NCBI GenBank assembly: GCA_008690995.1
Contig: VRMN01000001.1
Location: 124,001 to 188,000, forward strand
Origin: Porphyridium purpureum
Taxonomy: Eukaryota > Rhodophyta > Bangiophyceae > Porphyridiales > Porphyridiaceae
Direction: 5' to 3'
Length of the DNA: 64,000 nt
The position numbers and the translations under genes were made by a program. Every line of letters starts with the position of its first letter. Position 1 is the first letter of the stretch. This document shows positions 50,058 through 59,347 of the stretch, piece after piece. The notes under the pieces are model-generated. The model was not told the origin of the DNA. It ran no database searches and saw only the letters and a list, made by a program, of their open reading frames with translations.

Positions 50058-50431
50058 GCTCGCGCGACCATGGCGCGCGCCCTCCCACCCCCACCGACGA
50101 TCCACTCAAACCGACCCCACCCACGCACGCACACGCGCTTACTTTTCCTGCTCTCGGCCTCGCCTCAAACCGCTACCGCCACTGCGCCCGCTGCGCGCCC
50201 GCGCGGGCGCCAACGCGCGGCCCGTATCAAAACACCGCCGTTTTACTACACCCGCGCAAACGCCCCGCACCGGCTGCGCACAACCCTAGCGCCATCACGC
50301 CATCGCTGTACCTTACGGGTGTACACCTCCCGTTCCACCCCACAACCGACGCACTGTACTTCCACCGTACTTGGCTGTACTTGGCTGTACTTTGTGTGGG
50401 CGGTGTAAGCGAGGTCGATGCGTGAGAAACC
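50058..50431. other. intergenic, TOM1-like upstream / importin-11 downstream
   Basis: 374 bp. It contains the palindrome GGTGTACACC (50318-50327), identical to one in the family A LTR, and near-tandem TGTACTT-type units (about 50354-50393). No gene is present. Confidence 0.5.
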
Positions 50432-53400
50432 CTAAGGGGTGGTGGTGCCGAGGATGGTGAGGAGCTGGCGCTGCTGTTCCTCGGGCAGCTCGCGCGCGGC
50501 GGTTTGCACGAGCGTCATGTCGGACTGGCACAGTGCGCGGACCGTGCTCGCGATCTCGTGGAGCACGGCGGTCGCGTCGAGTTGCACCAGCACGTCCGCC
50601 TGCTTTAGCTGCGCGTGCCGGCGCGCGCCCGGGTGCCGCTCGTAGTGCAGGCTCCCGCGCAGGTCGATAAAGTCGGCCGCTTCGTACGCATCGCACGCAT
50701 CGTCGGCGAAGCTCAGCTCGCGCGCCCCGGAAGAACCAGCTCCAGCACCAGCTCCACCGCCAGCTCCAGCGATCGCCACCGCGGCGCCGTCCTCGGCGCT
50801 CAGGCTGCGCTGCGAGTCCTCCTCAATGTTCATTTCCTGGTGAAGGCCCAGCGCGAGCAGCACAAACCGCGGAAGCGCCGCGAAAGAGCGGCGGTCAGCG
50901 CAGTTCTGCTTGAGAATCTCGCATAGCGCGAGTGTTGCAACTTTTTGACGCGGCGTCGTGTGCATCTCGTCGAAGAGATCAAACACTCGCACCGCAAAGA
51001 AAAACATCAGGTCCGTGTACTGCTCGGCGGTCCTAATGTCGCTCACCGTGCGCACCAGCTGCTGCCAGAGGTCGTTTCGCTGCACGAGCAGGCGGCAGAG
51101 TGTCACAAGTGATACAGCCGAGACATACGCGTCGTCGATGCTTCCTAGTGCTTGGGCATAGACCTCCGGCAGGAGTGGGAATGCGTGCTGGAAGCCAGCG
51201 GCCTGGTCTACAAGGAGCATCCAGTCCAGCGTCTCGAGCAGCAAAAGCACGGCACGCGGCCGCACTTCATGAAACAGTGGTAACAAAAGCTCACAGAAAA
51301 AGCCACTCTTCTGCGCAAGAAGATGCTCGCCTCCGAGAATCACGTAGGACTCAATGAGGCGCAAGATGATGGACAGGTGCTCGGTTCGGTCGGACACGTA
51401 GGTCAGAGCGTCGAGCATGGCATGCAGCTCCGGACGGTATTCACTGCTGACACTGACGGTGCAGTGCCACAACTCTAATCCATCCAGCAGTGAGTAGCTC
51501 GTCCCAAACGTGTCCTCATTACTTCGGATCGTGTACCGAATCATTTCGAAAACCAGCTCGCACACCACCCGGTTCGTGTAAAACATTTCTCCCACACCGT
51601 CTACCACGTACCGCAACTGCGCCAGGACGCAGTTAGCCATGAGCGTCTGATCATCCACGCTCCTGTCGGTAAAGCTATTCCTTCCGGTGTTGCTCAACAA
51701 TAAGCTAGTGGTGCTTGGCAGAGTCTGGCGACCGCCATCTCGCGCGTCAGCGCTCGCGTGTATGTTTATGGTGCTGGCAATGAGTCGCGGCACGTGCCGT
51801 GCAACGAGCTCGAGCATGGACACACTGGCTGGCGGCGGGCACTTCATGAAGAGGAGAGACACGAGGTCGAGAATTTGACGCACAGTGTCAAACTCCTGGC
51901 AATCGTCAATGAGATTATACGCGCGCTCCACAGCGGGTTGCAGCATGGGAACAAACTCATCCGGAACAAAACTCAGACTATCAGCAATGTAGTGCAGCGT
52001 CTGGCATGTCGCAATGCTGATGACAAGATCACCATTCTTCGGCAGCAAAAAGTGCACCAGCAGCTTGTAGACAGTGATATGGTCCACGGGCGGTCGTACG
52101 CTTTCTGAGAACATACCAATGAACCAGACGCTTCGTGCAAGCAGAGCACGCACTTGCACGGGAAGTGCAAAGTGGCCATCGGCATTGAGGCTAACGTTGG
52201 CGGCTGGGATAAGAATGCTAAATTTCTCATCCAATATTTCTTTCAGCGGCACCTTATCGTGCCATATCGCGTATGCCTTGCCGACAATGCGTAAGCAGGC
52301 CTCGTACCGCAAGAAGGCAGAAGGGTCCGCCACAAAGCCAGCTGCAGCAGCCTGCTCCGGAAATAACATCGCGTCCCATGTCTGGCGCGATTCAGACGCG
52401 CAACGCTCAAGCAAACCCAACAGCTTTCGCTTGACAAACGGATTGCGCTCCATGAGCGCCATAAGCATCGCCTCGCACACTGGCCTCAGATGCTTGTCTG
52501 GTTCGTATTCGGCAGCGTCCTCGTCGCGGCGAAAGCTTTCTGGGTCGTCCGCCCACTCTTCCAACTCCTCTGGCTGGAGCACAAAGACGCTCGCTGCGAC
52601 TTGCTCGCAGAAGAGCCAGCCGTCCAACCGCACAAATAAGGCGCGAATGAGCATTAATGCATTCATGTACATATCGTGTTTGAGGTGCTCTTCGAGATGT
52701 TCATCAATTTCCTCCAGAATATCATCGTCTTGCACCACAACTTCTTCCCCTTGCGGGTCTTGTTCGTGCCGCCGAGGATGCTGCTCATGCGATGGATCTT
52801 CTCCAGACGCCAGAACAGGAAGGCCCCATTCGTTATCCTGAGCGTCACCATCGCTCTCGTTGCCGTTGCCGATACCGTTGACAGAATACAAGCGCAGATT
52901 GTAGTATGATTGGCACGTCAGGATGTTCCGAAGCAGCGTTGCGCCGAGGCGGCAGTATTTCACGCTGCGACGTGGCCGGCTACCCATGCGTCCTAGAACA
53001 CCAGCGTATGCAGTTATGAATGGTGGCAGAAAACCGAGCATTTCCATGGGATGCCTACGCTGAATATGGACGAGCGAGCGAGCGGCATTTACAGACAGTG
53101 CGTGCATTAGAAAGCGCATGGTCCCACCGTGTCTTAGCTGGTCCGCATGAAAATGGTGCGACTGCTGCTGAGATTCCACTGCCGACACCGCGGCTTCTTC
53201 GTCGTCCGGATCAAATTCGTACGCACACTCTGGACGGCTCAAAAACGAAAAGAATCGGCGCGGAATAGACTCGACAGTCATTAGATCCAGCGTGAGGTTG
53301 GAAAATATAAGCCTTACGCATTTGAACGCAAGAATAAAACGCATGTAGACCGGATGGTTTCGTAACGCGTCTTCGTGTGTGATGTTCCGACTGAGCTCCA

Positions 53401-54103
53401 TCACTTCTGCAAGACCCGGCTCCAGCACGCGCTCAAGAATGGTCTCGACTAGAGCCGGTGCCTTGACTTGACTAGCCACCAGCTCATTCCTGGAGCTACG
53501 CGTGCTCTTGAGTACTACTTCCCTGAGCGTTTCTTTGAGCACCAGCAGCGACTGCAATGATGTGTGTAAATCTGATGCAATCGCACCGCGCACCAAAGCT
53601 GGAAAGAGCTCTGGCCATTCGGCCTTGAGCACGTCACTGCGCGCCATTTTCCCGATCACCAAGGCGATCTGTGTAATGATGCTCGACACGGGCTCAGCAC
53701 CAACAATGCCCAGCAACGCGGCACGAACTTGTGCTTTTTCGCCTTTGTCCATGTTGTAGTACCACGGTCGACTCGCGGTGTTTTTGGCCACAATCGCGGC
53801 AAGCAGCCGCACGCTCGGGTTTATGAGTGCAGATATCACGTCGGCGTCCGAGGTTCCAGCGCCGACGTGGACAATTCCGGCTCGCAGCACTGCTGCTTCA
53901 ATGGACGCAGCATGATCCTTCAGCTGCTCAGAAAGCGTTCGCGCGGCATCTGGCCGCGCCAGAAGAACCAGGCTTAGCAAAAACCCTGGCGCGCTTTGCC
54001 ACTGGTCCAACTTGGCCTCGGCCGGCATCCGCACCTCATCGCGCTCACTTTGAAGCTCGTGCAGCACCGCCACGATCTCGTGCGGTTTCACCTCGACGCC
54101 CAT
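50432..54103 (-). CDS. IPO11: importin-11 / Kap120-type karyopherin
   Basis: A 1223-residue alpha-solenoid of HEAT-like repeats. The importin-beta N-terminal domain (about residues 25-140) is recognisable from the P-A-E-A-K-L-D-Q-W-Q-S-A-P-G-F start, like the A-E-x-Q-L-K-Q-W-E-x-x-P-G-F of importin-11. It is followed by N-T-A-S-R-P-W-Y in the position of the family's K-x-x-x-x-x-Y-W and by T-Q-I-A-L-V-I-G-K-M-A-R-x-D. Importin-11 carries cargoes such as ubiquitin-conjugating enzymes and a ribosomal protein into the nucleus and releases them on binding Ran-GTP. An acidic Gln/Glu-rich insert lies at about residues 405-475 and an Ala/Gly-rich one at about 1110-1130. It is longer than the usual 960-1030 residues. 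The ATG at 54103 follows a GTG two codons upstream. Confidence 0.8.
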   Translation of the reverse strand: MGVEVKPHEIVAVLHELQSERDEVRMPAEAKLDQWQSAPGFLLSLVLLARPDAARTLSEQLKDHAASIEAAVLRAGIVHVGAGTSDADVISALINPSVRLLAAIVAKNTASRPWYYNMDKGEKAQVRAALLGIVGAEPVSSIITQIALVIGKMARSDVLKAEWPELFPALVRGAIASDLHTSLQSLLVLKETLREVVLKSTRSSRNELVASQVKAPALVETILERVLEPGLAEVMELSRNITHEDALRNHPVYMRFILAFKCVRLIFSNLTLDLMTVESIPRRFFSFLSRPECAYEFDPDDEEAAVSAVESQQQSHHFHADQLRHGGTMRFLMHALSVNAARSLVHIQRRHPMEMLGFLPPFITAYAGVLGRMGSRPRRSVKYCRLGATLLRNILTCQSYYNLRLYSVNGIGNGNESDGDAQDNEWGLPVLASGEDPSHEQHPRRHEQDPQGEEVVVQDDDILEEIDEHLEEHLKHDMYMNALMLIRALFVRLDGWLFCEQVAASVFVLQPEELEEWADDPESFRRDEDAAEYEPDKHLRPVCEAMLMALMERNPFVKRKLLGLLERCASESRQTWDAMLFPEQAAAAGFVADPSAFLRYEACLRIVGKAYAIWHDKVPLKEILDEKFSILIPAANVSLNADGHFALPVQVRALLARSVWFIGMFSESVRPPVDHITVYKLLVHFLLPKNGDLVISIATCQTLHYIADSLSFVPDEFVPMLQPAVERAYNLIDDCQEFDTVRQILDLVSLLFMKCPPPASVSMLELVARHVPRLIASTINIHASADARDGGRQTLPSTTSLLLSNTGRNSFTDRSVDDQTLMANCVLAQLRYVVDGVGEMFYTNRVVCELVFEMIRYTIRSNEDTFGTSYSLLDGLELWHCTVSVSSEYRPELHAMLDALTYVSDRTEHLSIILRLIESYVILGGEHLLAQKSGFFCELLLPLFHEVRPRAVLLLLETLDWMLLVDQAAGFQHAFPLLPEVYAQALGSIDDAYVSAVSLVTLCRLLVQRNDLWQQLVRTVSDIRTAEQYTDLMFFFAVRVFDLFDEMHTTPRQKVATLALCEILKQNCADRRSFAALPRFVLLALGLHQEMNIEEDSQRSLSAEDGAAVAIAGAGGGAGAGAGSSGARELSFADDACDAYEAADFIDLRGSLHYERHPGARRHAQLKQADVLVQLDATAVLHEIASTVRALCQSDMTLVQTAARELPEEQQRQLLTILGTTTP

Positions 54104-55289
54104 CTTCACCTTTCGGCCAAGGTCCCTTCGCCCTGGTCACCTCGCGCGAAAGATTCAGCAGCAGAAGTCCCTATGTCTGCAACGAGAGTGGAATGAGAGC
54201 AAGAACAAGACGCGAGTTGGTCGCGTTCCAGAAACGCTTCCAGGGTCGCGCTTATGCTCGTCAGCCTGCCTCGATGCTCGAGTGATGCGGCGCAGCCACC
54301 TGTCCCCGTGGCAAGCACGTCCGACCTTTCTCGCTCCTTCTCAATTTTGTGTTTCCCCTTACGAGATCAGCCCAGAGACCGACCGGGGCGCCTGCAGCCT
54401 CCTGCTGTTTGAGCATGCGAGATCCTTTCGTGATCACTACGCTCGAGGAAGAAGCCTCTGTGACATGGGAACTGTGAGAGGAGCACGTCGCACGCGGGAG
54501 GAGTTCTGCGCGCAAGCGAGCGGGTTCTTGAGTGATCAGGTCAGCCCAGTTTGTATTCTGTGAGCTCGCGCTCAGCACAAACGATAAGCCACGAGCTTTA
54601 TAGGAGCTTTTACGTATACCGCGCACTTCTGCAGACGCGCTTTACGAGGAGCGAGACTAGCGCGCGACTGTGTCAACGTGCCGTCCGTTGATTTGCGAAA
54701 CCATGTTTTCTCCGAACGCGGAGAAAGGCCGGAGTCAGATGCAGGACATGCGTAATTTCAGAAGCGAGGCCTTCTGTTTCAGCAAGGCCGCTGTCTTGCG
54801 CAGTGACGGGCACGCGCAGATCGTCAAACGCTGCACCAAACGACCAGCGTGCGCCTCTTCCACGGCTTCCTTCACAAAACCCGTTCATCAGTTTCTTCCG
54901 GTTCCCGATCGAACGGTCAACCGGCTAAATGGCTTGGTTCTTGTGCCGGTCTCCTGCTCCAAGCAGGTTGGCGTGTCTGCGTGCGTGGTGAAGGAGTAGC
55001 TGCGGCACGTCAATGGAGAAGCATGCGCAATTTGCGCCCATGATTGGGCTTGGATACTGCATTTTGCCATCCTTGCACATACCATGAAGTTTAAACGAGA
55101 GGCGGTGCTCGTTAATGCGGCTGACACTTGGAACAACGAACGGCGCCACTGCGGAAGTACGCTTCCGAGTGTTGTGGAAGCACATTGACATTGTTGTAGA
55201 GCACGGCTCCCAGAAGCGCAAAGCGTGCGAGTGGGCAAAAAATTAATGCCGGCACGCGTGCGATGCAGAAGCAACTCCACTGCGGCCCG
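54104..55289. other. intergenic, importin-11 upstream
   Basis: 1.19 kb without a supported gene. The several short open frames on both strands have no family features. It must include the importin-11 promoter and the 3' flank of the gene ending at 55290. Confidence 0.45.
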
Positions 55290-56162
55290 CTAGGATGCAG
55301 AGACAGAAAAGGTATACACATGCAAGGGGCTCGATTTCGCACCAAACTCAAACAGGTTCTGCTCGATGTGTGCGTGCGTCCACCGGATGCTCAACCTCAA
55401 CAAGGACATCCGGATCAGCTGCTTCAGTGGCTGCATTCGCGACCGAAAGGCTTCCGACAAGATTGCGCCTCGGCGCCGCGCCATCAAAGTCAATCTCGTT
55501 GAAATTTCAACTTCCATGGCCTTCAATCGTCGCATGTGTTTTTGAGACTGCTGAAAAGCGAAATCAAAGATTTCACAGAGAGATCGACGGTTTCTCACTT
55601 GGCACCGAACGCAGATCTTTACCTCGCACGGTGATGGCGTCGCCCAAAGAAATGCACTCCAACATTCATAGGCTCGATACAAGAAGTCGTCCTTCGTGCA
55701 GGCACGCGCAAAAGCAGCGTCGCGACGAATACTCCAGTACCAGAACTCCTCGTGAACGTACGCCGCTTTCCCGTGGAGTGGCGCGTGTGTCAAAGTATTC
55801 TGCAGTTGCGGTCGGAGCTCGATCACCAACGATCTCGCATCTATTTGTGCATCGTCCTCGGCTTTCACCGCTGCCGCATGAGCCAGTAGCTCCACCTGTC
55901 TCATGGACTCTGGGAATGCGTACGTGCTCGCGGCACGTACGCGATGCTTGTGGTCAATGAAAGACGGCCCATGCAAACCATGGCTTTTGTTGCCATTGAG
56001 CTTCACTCCGCTCTCAATAGTATCGACGGCGCGGCCTTCCGTCAGTACTAAGTCAAAGAGCTGCACGTGCACTTGCGCCAGCTCGTGCCGGATTTGAGCG
56101 CATGCCTTCGCGTTAAGCTGCAGAAACAGCTCGGCGCGAGACCCGACCAGGGGCTCCGGCAT
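55290..56162 (-). CDS. unrecognised protein, 290 residues
   Basis: The frame is open from the ATG at 56162 (and through a TTG further upstream) to the stop at 55290. The sequence has normal protein character in its first 200 residues, with many Leu, Ala and Glu in helix-like spacing (for example A-Q-I-R-H-E-L-A-Q-V-H-V-Q-L-F-D-L). Aromatic and Cys-containing stretches follow (E-E-F-W-Y-W, E-C-W-S-A-F-L-W), and the C-terminus is basic and Arg-rich. No signal peptide or membrane segment is clear. I do not recognise a family. A plus-strand frame of 221 codons overlaps it but looks less protein-like. It is divergent from CWC21, with 499 bp between starts. Confidence 0.5.
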   Translation of the reverse strand: MPEPLVGSRAELFLQLNAKACAQIRHELAQVHVQLFDLVLTEGRAVDTIESGVKLNGNKSHGLHGPSFIDHKHRVRAASTYAFPESMRQVELLAHAAAVKAEDDAQIDARSLVIELRPQLQNTLTHAPLHGKAAYVHEEFWYWSIRRDAAFARACTKDDFLYRAYECWSAFLWATPSPCEVKICVRCQVRNRRSLCEIFDFAFQQSQKHMRRLKAMEVEISTRLTLMARRRGAILSEAFRSRMQPLKQLIRMSLLRLSIRWTHAHIEQNLFEFGAKSSPLHVYTFSVSAS

Positions 56163-56661
56163 GGAATAAAACGCGACGTTGGAGAACAAGTAGAGCGGGC
56201 CGGCAGATCAATGGCACGAGCGCTCTAGCGTGAACCGGTCTCTGATCACAAGCTACACATTCAGAAGCACCCTAGAGACGCGGTCAATGCTTGCGCCACC
56301 TCATCTCGGCAGCTCAACAAGGTTTCAGGAAGTACACTCATGAGAGGCACCGATACAAAGATGCACCCAACCACTAGCCACCACTGACGCGTCCATTCAT
56401 TGGCTCACGACAAAGAAACAAACAACGGGCATCCACGGCCGCAGCATTCGCACTCCAGATGACCTGCATGTATGCGCGGCGGCACAAACGACACGAGTCC
56501 GTACTGCGTTCAGCGTCAGCAGCCCCGCACCACACAGTGGCCGCAACAATGTACCCACCCTGTGACAGGTCCGGCGTTCACGGCGCAAAGTCGACCCCGG
56601 TCGGATCTTTTCAAGCACTTTTCTGGGATGCTGGTCAAGGTAGGAGACTTCAGCGGCGGGC
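56163..56661. promoter_or_regulatory. divergent upstream region, unrecognised gene / CWC21
   Basis: 499 bp between two start codons that point away from each other. No clear motif is visible and no further gene is supported. Confidence 0.35.
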
Positions 56662-57894
56662 ATGTACAACAACGTAGGACTGCGTACGGCACGCGGCTCC
56701 GGGACAAGCGGGCACGTCCAGAAACATAGCGCGCATGTTGCGTGGGAGACGCTACAACAAGAACAGCAGGCATTGGGCAAAGCGGCACCTCCTCGGCGGG
56801 CGAGCGTATCGGTCTTGAACAAAGTCAAGGCCACGAATCCTGCGCTGGTGAGGCATCAGAAGCTGCGCAATGTTGAGCTGCAAGTGCGTGAGAAAGAGGC
56901 CGAGATGCGTGCCCGAGGCGAAACAGATGCCCTTAGAATCAGCACACAGATAGAAAAGCTGAGGGCTCAGTTGATGGAAGAAGTGGATGCTACCCCGACC
57001 GAGCAGGAGGTCGCTGGGAAAGCGAGTCGGAAAGCGCTGTGGGAAGCTGACGATCAGAAATTGCGTCACAATCTGGTAAAGCATCAAGCATCTCGTAGCG
57101 CCGGTGCGGTTGAAAAGGCGGCGCAAGGCAAGGAGTCGACAGAACCTGCCGATACTGCGCCTCCCGAAGCACTATGCCCACCGGGCGCAGAAATGGAGCG
57201 CATGGATCGTGAACACAAAGTGACAACTTCAGCAAAGGTTTCCGTCGGGTCTATTTTGGTCGCCAGACACGCCACCACGCTCCCAAAGCCATCGCCTCTA
57301 GAGAGACCAAGCAATCCTGGCACTGAGGATAGAAAAGGTTCGGACGCAAAGACAGAGGCAAAGAAGCATGCAGAAACACTGGGGAAGAGGCGTGCGCGAA
57401 TCCATCCTGACGCAAGTCTCGGACCAAAGGCATTGAATGAAGGGAGGGAGAGAAAGCGAACGAAAACTCGTCGCACTGGAGAAATTCCGCATCGTGTTGA
57501 AAAGAAGGAGAGCATGCGGCGAGAAGAGTTGCGACGCAGGCGAAGCCGTCGAAGTGCTCCTTCGCCTCCGACTTTGTCATCACGGGCCTCCTCTTCGTCT
57601 TCATCACCCGGCTCGTCCTCATCGTCGTCCTCATCGTCGTCGTCACCCAACTCTCCTTATTCGTCATGCTGTGATTCGAGTTCGACTTCACGGGGAGGCT
57701 CGACGAGCTCGACGAGCTCGACAACTTCCAGCTCATGCTCGACGTGCGAGAGGCAGCAATCTCGAAGCGAAAAAACTAGACGTCGAAACAGGAAAACACT
57801 GCGAGAAAACAAGGTCGCCCGACACGGTCGCCGTAGCGGAAAGAGGGAAGTTCACCGTTCGGCGGAACGGGTCAAGAAGAGCAGCCCGCGATGA
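56662..57894 (+). CDS. CWC21: CWC21/SRRM2-type spliceosome protein
   Basis: The N-terminus M-Y-N-N-V-G-L-R-T-A-R-G-S-G-T-S-G-H-V-Q matches the invariant start of yeast Cwc21 and human SRRM2 (M-Y-N-G-I-G-L-x-T-P-R-G-S-G-T-N-G-Y-V-Q). The cwf21 domain follows at about residues 53-100 (N-P-A-L-V-R-H-Q-K-L-R-N-V-E-L). This part docks on Prp8 and Snu114 near the exon channel of the active spliceosome. The remaining 300 residues are charged and end in Arg/Ser-rich and poly-Ser tracts (about 290-370), as in SRRM2 but much shorter. The ATG at 56662 gives the invariant start. The gene implies a working spliceosome even though the genes here look intronless. Its stop codon lies 34 bp from that of the convergent neighbour. 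Confidence 0.9.
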   Translation: MYNNVGLRTARGSGTSGHVQKHSAHVAWETLQQEQQALGKAAPPRRASVSVLNKVKATNPALVRHQKLRNVELQVREKEAEMRARGETDALRISTQIEKLRAQLMEEVDATPTEQEVAGKASRKALWEADDQKLRHNLVKHQASRSAGAVEKAAQGKESTEPADTAPPEALCPPGAEMERMDREHKVTTSAKVSVGSILVARHATTLPKPSPLERPSNPGTEDRKGSDAKTEAKKHAETLGKRRARIHPDASLGPKALNEGRERKRTKTRRTGEIPHRVEKKESMRREELRRRRSRRSAPSPPTLSSRASSSSSSPGSSSSSSSSSSSPNSPYSSCCDSSSTSRGGSTSSTSSTTSSSCSTCERQQSRSEKTRRRNRKTLRENKVARHGRRSGKREVHRSAERVKKSSPR

Positions 57895-57928
57895 TTCACA
57901 ACCATGCACATTTATTTGATGCAATGAG

Positions 57929-59347
57929 TCAAGCTAACTTTCGGCCAAGACTACTTACAGGGCAGGCCAGAGCTTCTCGGAATAATCTAGAAAAAATTTG
58001 AGCATCGAATGATCCGTTTCGATACATCGCGACCGAAGTTAAACTGGCAGACAGAGAGCTCAAATCCGACGCGCCTCGGTGACCGTAAAGTACCTTGACA
58101 CCCGAATTGAGCGTAGCGGCAAAGTATGCAACCGAAGAGCGAGGTGATAAAACAAGCACGTCGGCGCGTGTCATATCGTGGAAGGTAACCGCCTCATTGC
58201 TTTCATACTGAACCGTTTGGATCGAGAGTGGGCTTGCCTTTGACTGCGCTGCTTCTAGCATCGCACGAATCCGTTGGAAGGCATCGCTACCCAGGGCTGC
58301 CTTGTTTTCATCGTACAGAATCACGTTGGCTGCTTGCAAAATGGCTGTGCTCTCACGCAATTGGGCGGTGATGACAAGGATGCGCTGCACGACAGCGCCA
58401 ATGCGCTCCGCAAGCGCAGCATCATCCTGGACAGGCCGACGTGCGAGAAAGACAACGATATTCAAACGCGTCTTGTCGAGCAGGGAGCCCCGGGTGAAGT
58501 TGCTCGATCCGTAGTCCAGCAGCGCAGAACGCATCAACGGCCCGGACAGCGCCACATCACGCGCCATGCGGTCGATCGCGATCTTCTCATCGGGAGAGTA
58601 GGCGGCGAAGGAGCCAGGCATCAGTTCAAGTACTGACTGCTCTGGCACTTGGCGTGTCGCCTGCTGGAGTTCGTCCATCGAAATTCCGACTTTGGACGTT
58701 TTCACTTCTTTATAGTCCCTCTTTTGCCGCAGGAAGCTTGTCAATGTTTCTGCCTCTTCTGCAAACAGAGTATGGTCTATCAATCCCGCGGTGAGCTGCA
58801 CGAACTGAGGAGACACGACCAAGGCCAAGTCGCTGAGAAGGCATAAATTGAGAGCCAGGTTCAGAACAGCCAAATTCTTGCCTAGCCCGCCGAGCACAGA
58901 GTACGGCGCCAGCAGGTACTTTTCTTTGGCGTTTTCACCAAACAGCACGGGACGTTGTACTTTCTTCTCGTTCCTCCAGCTCGCACACGATAGGCCTTCC
59001 GGCAGAACCTGTTCAGCCGCTGTGAGCGGCGCGTCCAGCGCGGCCGACGCTAGACCGACCTGCCCGCGGAGCTCCGGCTTGGGATCCAGGAAAAACTCGT
59101 CCAAAACCAATTCCACCGCATCCCGGCTGAGCGTCCCCCCACCCTGCGGGCCCATGACAAAGGCACCGCCAGGAAAACTGTCAAAGTGTCGCAGCAGCGC
59201 CGACTTGTGCCGCCACATGCGCAGCCCAAAGTACACCACCAGCAACACGGCCACGCCGATCCAGCCCAAGTTGGGCGACAGCGCACGCGGCGTTGGCGGC
59301 GCACGCGGCGACGCGTACGGCAGGACGGGCTTCTTCTTTTTCGCCAT
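57929..59347 (-). CDS. type II membrane protein, possible glycosyltransferase
   Basis: The 472-residue product has a short basic cytoplasmic N-terminus, one membrane segment (about residues 28-44) and a long luminal part, the layout of Golgi glycosyltransferases. The C-terminal stretch A-D-V-L-V-L-S-P-R-S-S-V-A-Y-F-A-A-T-L-N followed by G-V-K-V-L-Y resembles the sugar-nucleotide end of fucosyltransferase-like folds (S-x-S-S-F-S-x-x-A-A-x-L). I cannot name a family with certainty. The open frame continues upstream only through a GTG, so the ATG at 59347 is used. A telomere-like motif lies 75-97 bp upstream of the start. It is convergent with CWC21. Confidence 0.65.
   Translation of the reverse strand: MAKKKKPVLPYASPRAPPTPRALSPNLGWIGVAVLLVVYFGLRMWRHKSALLRHFDSFPGGAFVMGPQGGGTLSRDAVELVLDEFFLDPKPELRGQVGLASAALDAPLTAAEQVLPEGLSCASWRNEKKVQRPVLFGENAKEKYLLAPYSVLGGLGKNLAVLNLALNLCLLSDLALVVSPQFVQLTAGLIDHTLFAEEAETLTSFLRQKRDYKEVKTSKVGISMDELQQATRQVPEQSVLELMPGSFAAYSPDEKIAIDRMARDVALSGPLMRSALLDYGSSNFTRGSLLDKTRLNIVVFLARRPVQDDAALAERIGAVVQRILVITAQLRESTAILQAANVILYDENKAALGSDAFQRIRAMLEAAQSKASPLSIQTVQYESNEAVTFHDMTRADVLVLSPRSSVAYFAATLNSGVKVLYGHRGASDLSSLSASLTSVAMYRNGSFDAQIFSRLFREALACPVSSLGRKLA

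Noticed and set aside
49392-50408. 338-codon open frame on the plus strand
   Set aside because: Antisense to the TOM1-like gene. It is His/Arg/Glu-rich without family features and has no better start context.
55295-55960. 221-codon open frame on the plus strand
   Set aside because: It overlaps the minus-strand frame 55290-56162, which has the more protein-like composition. Neither is proven, so only the minus-strand frame is listed.
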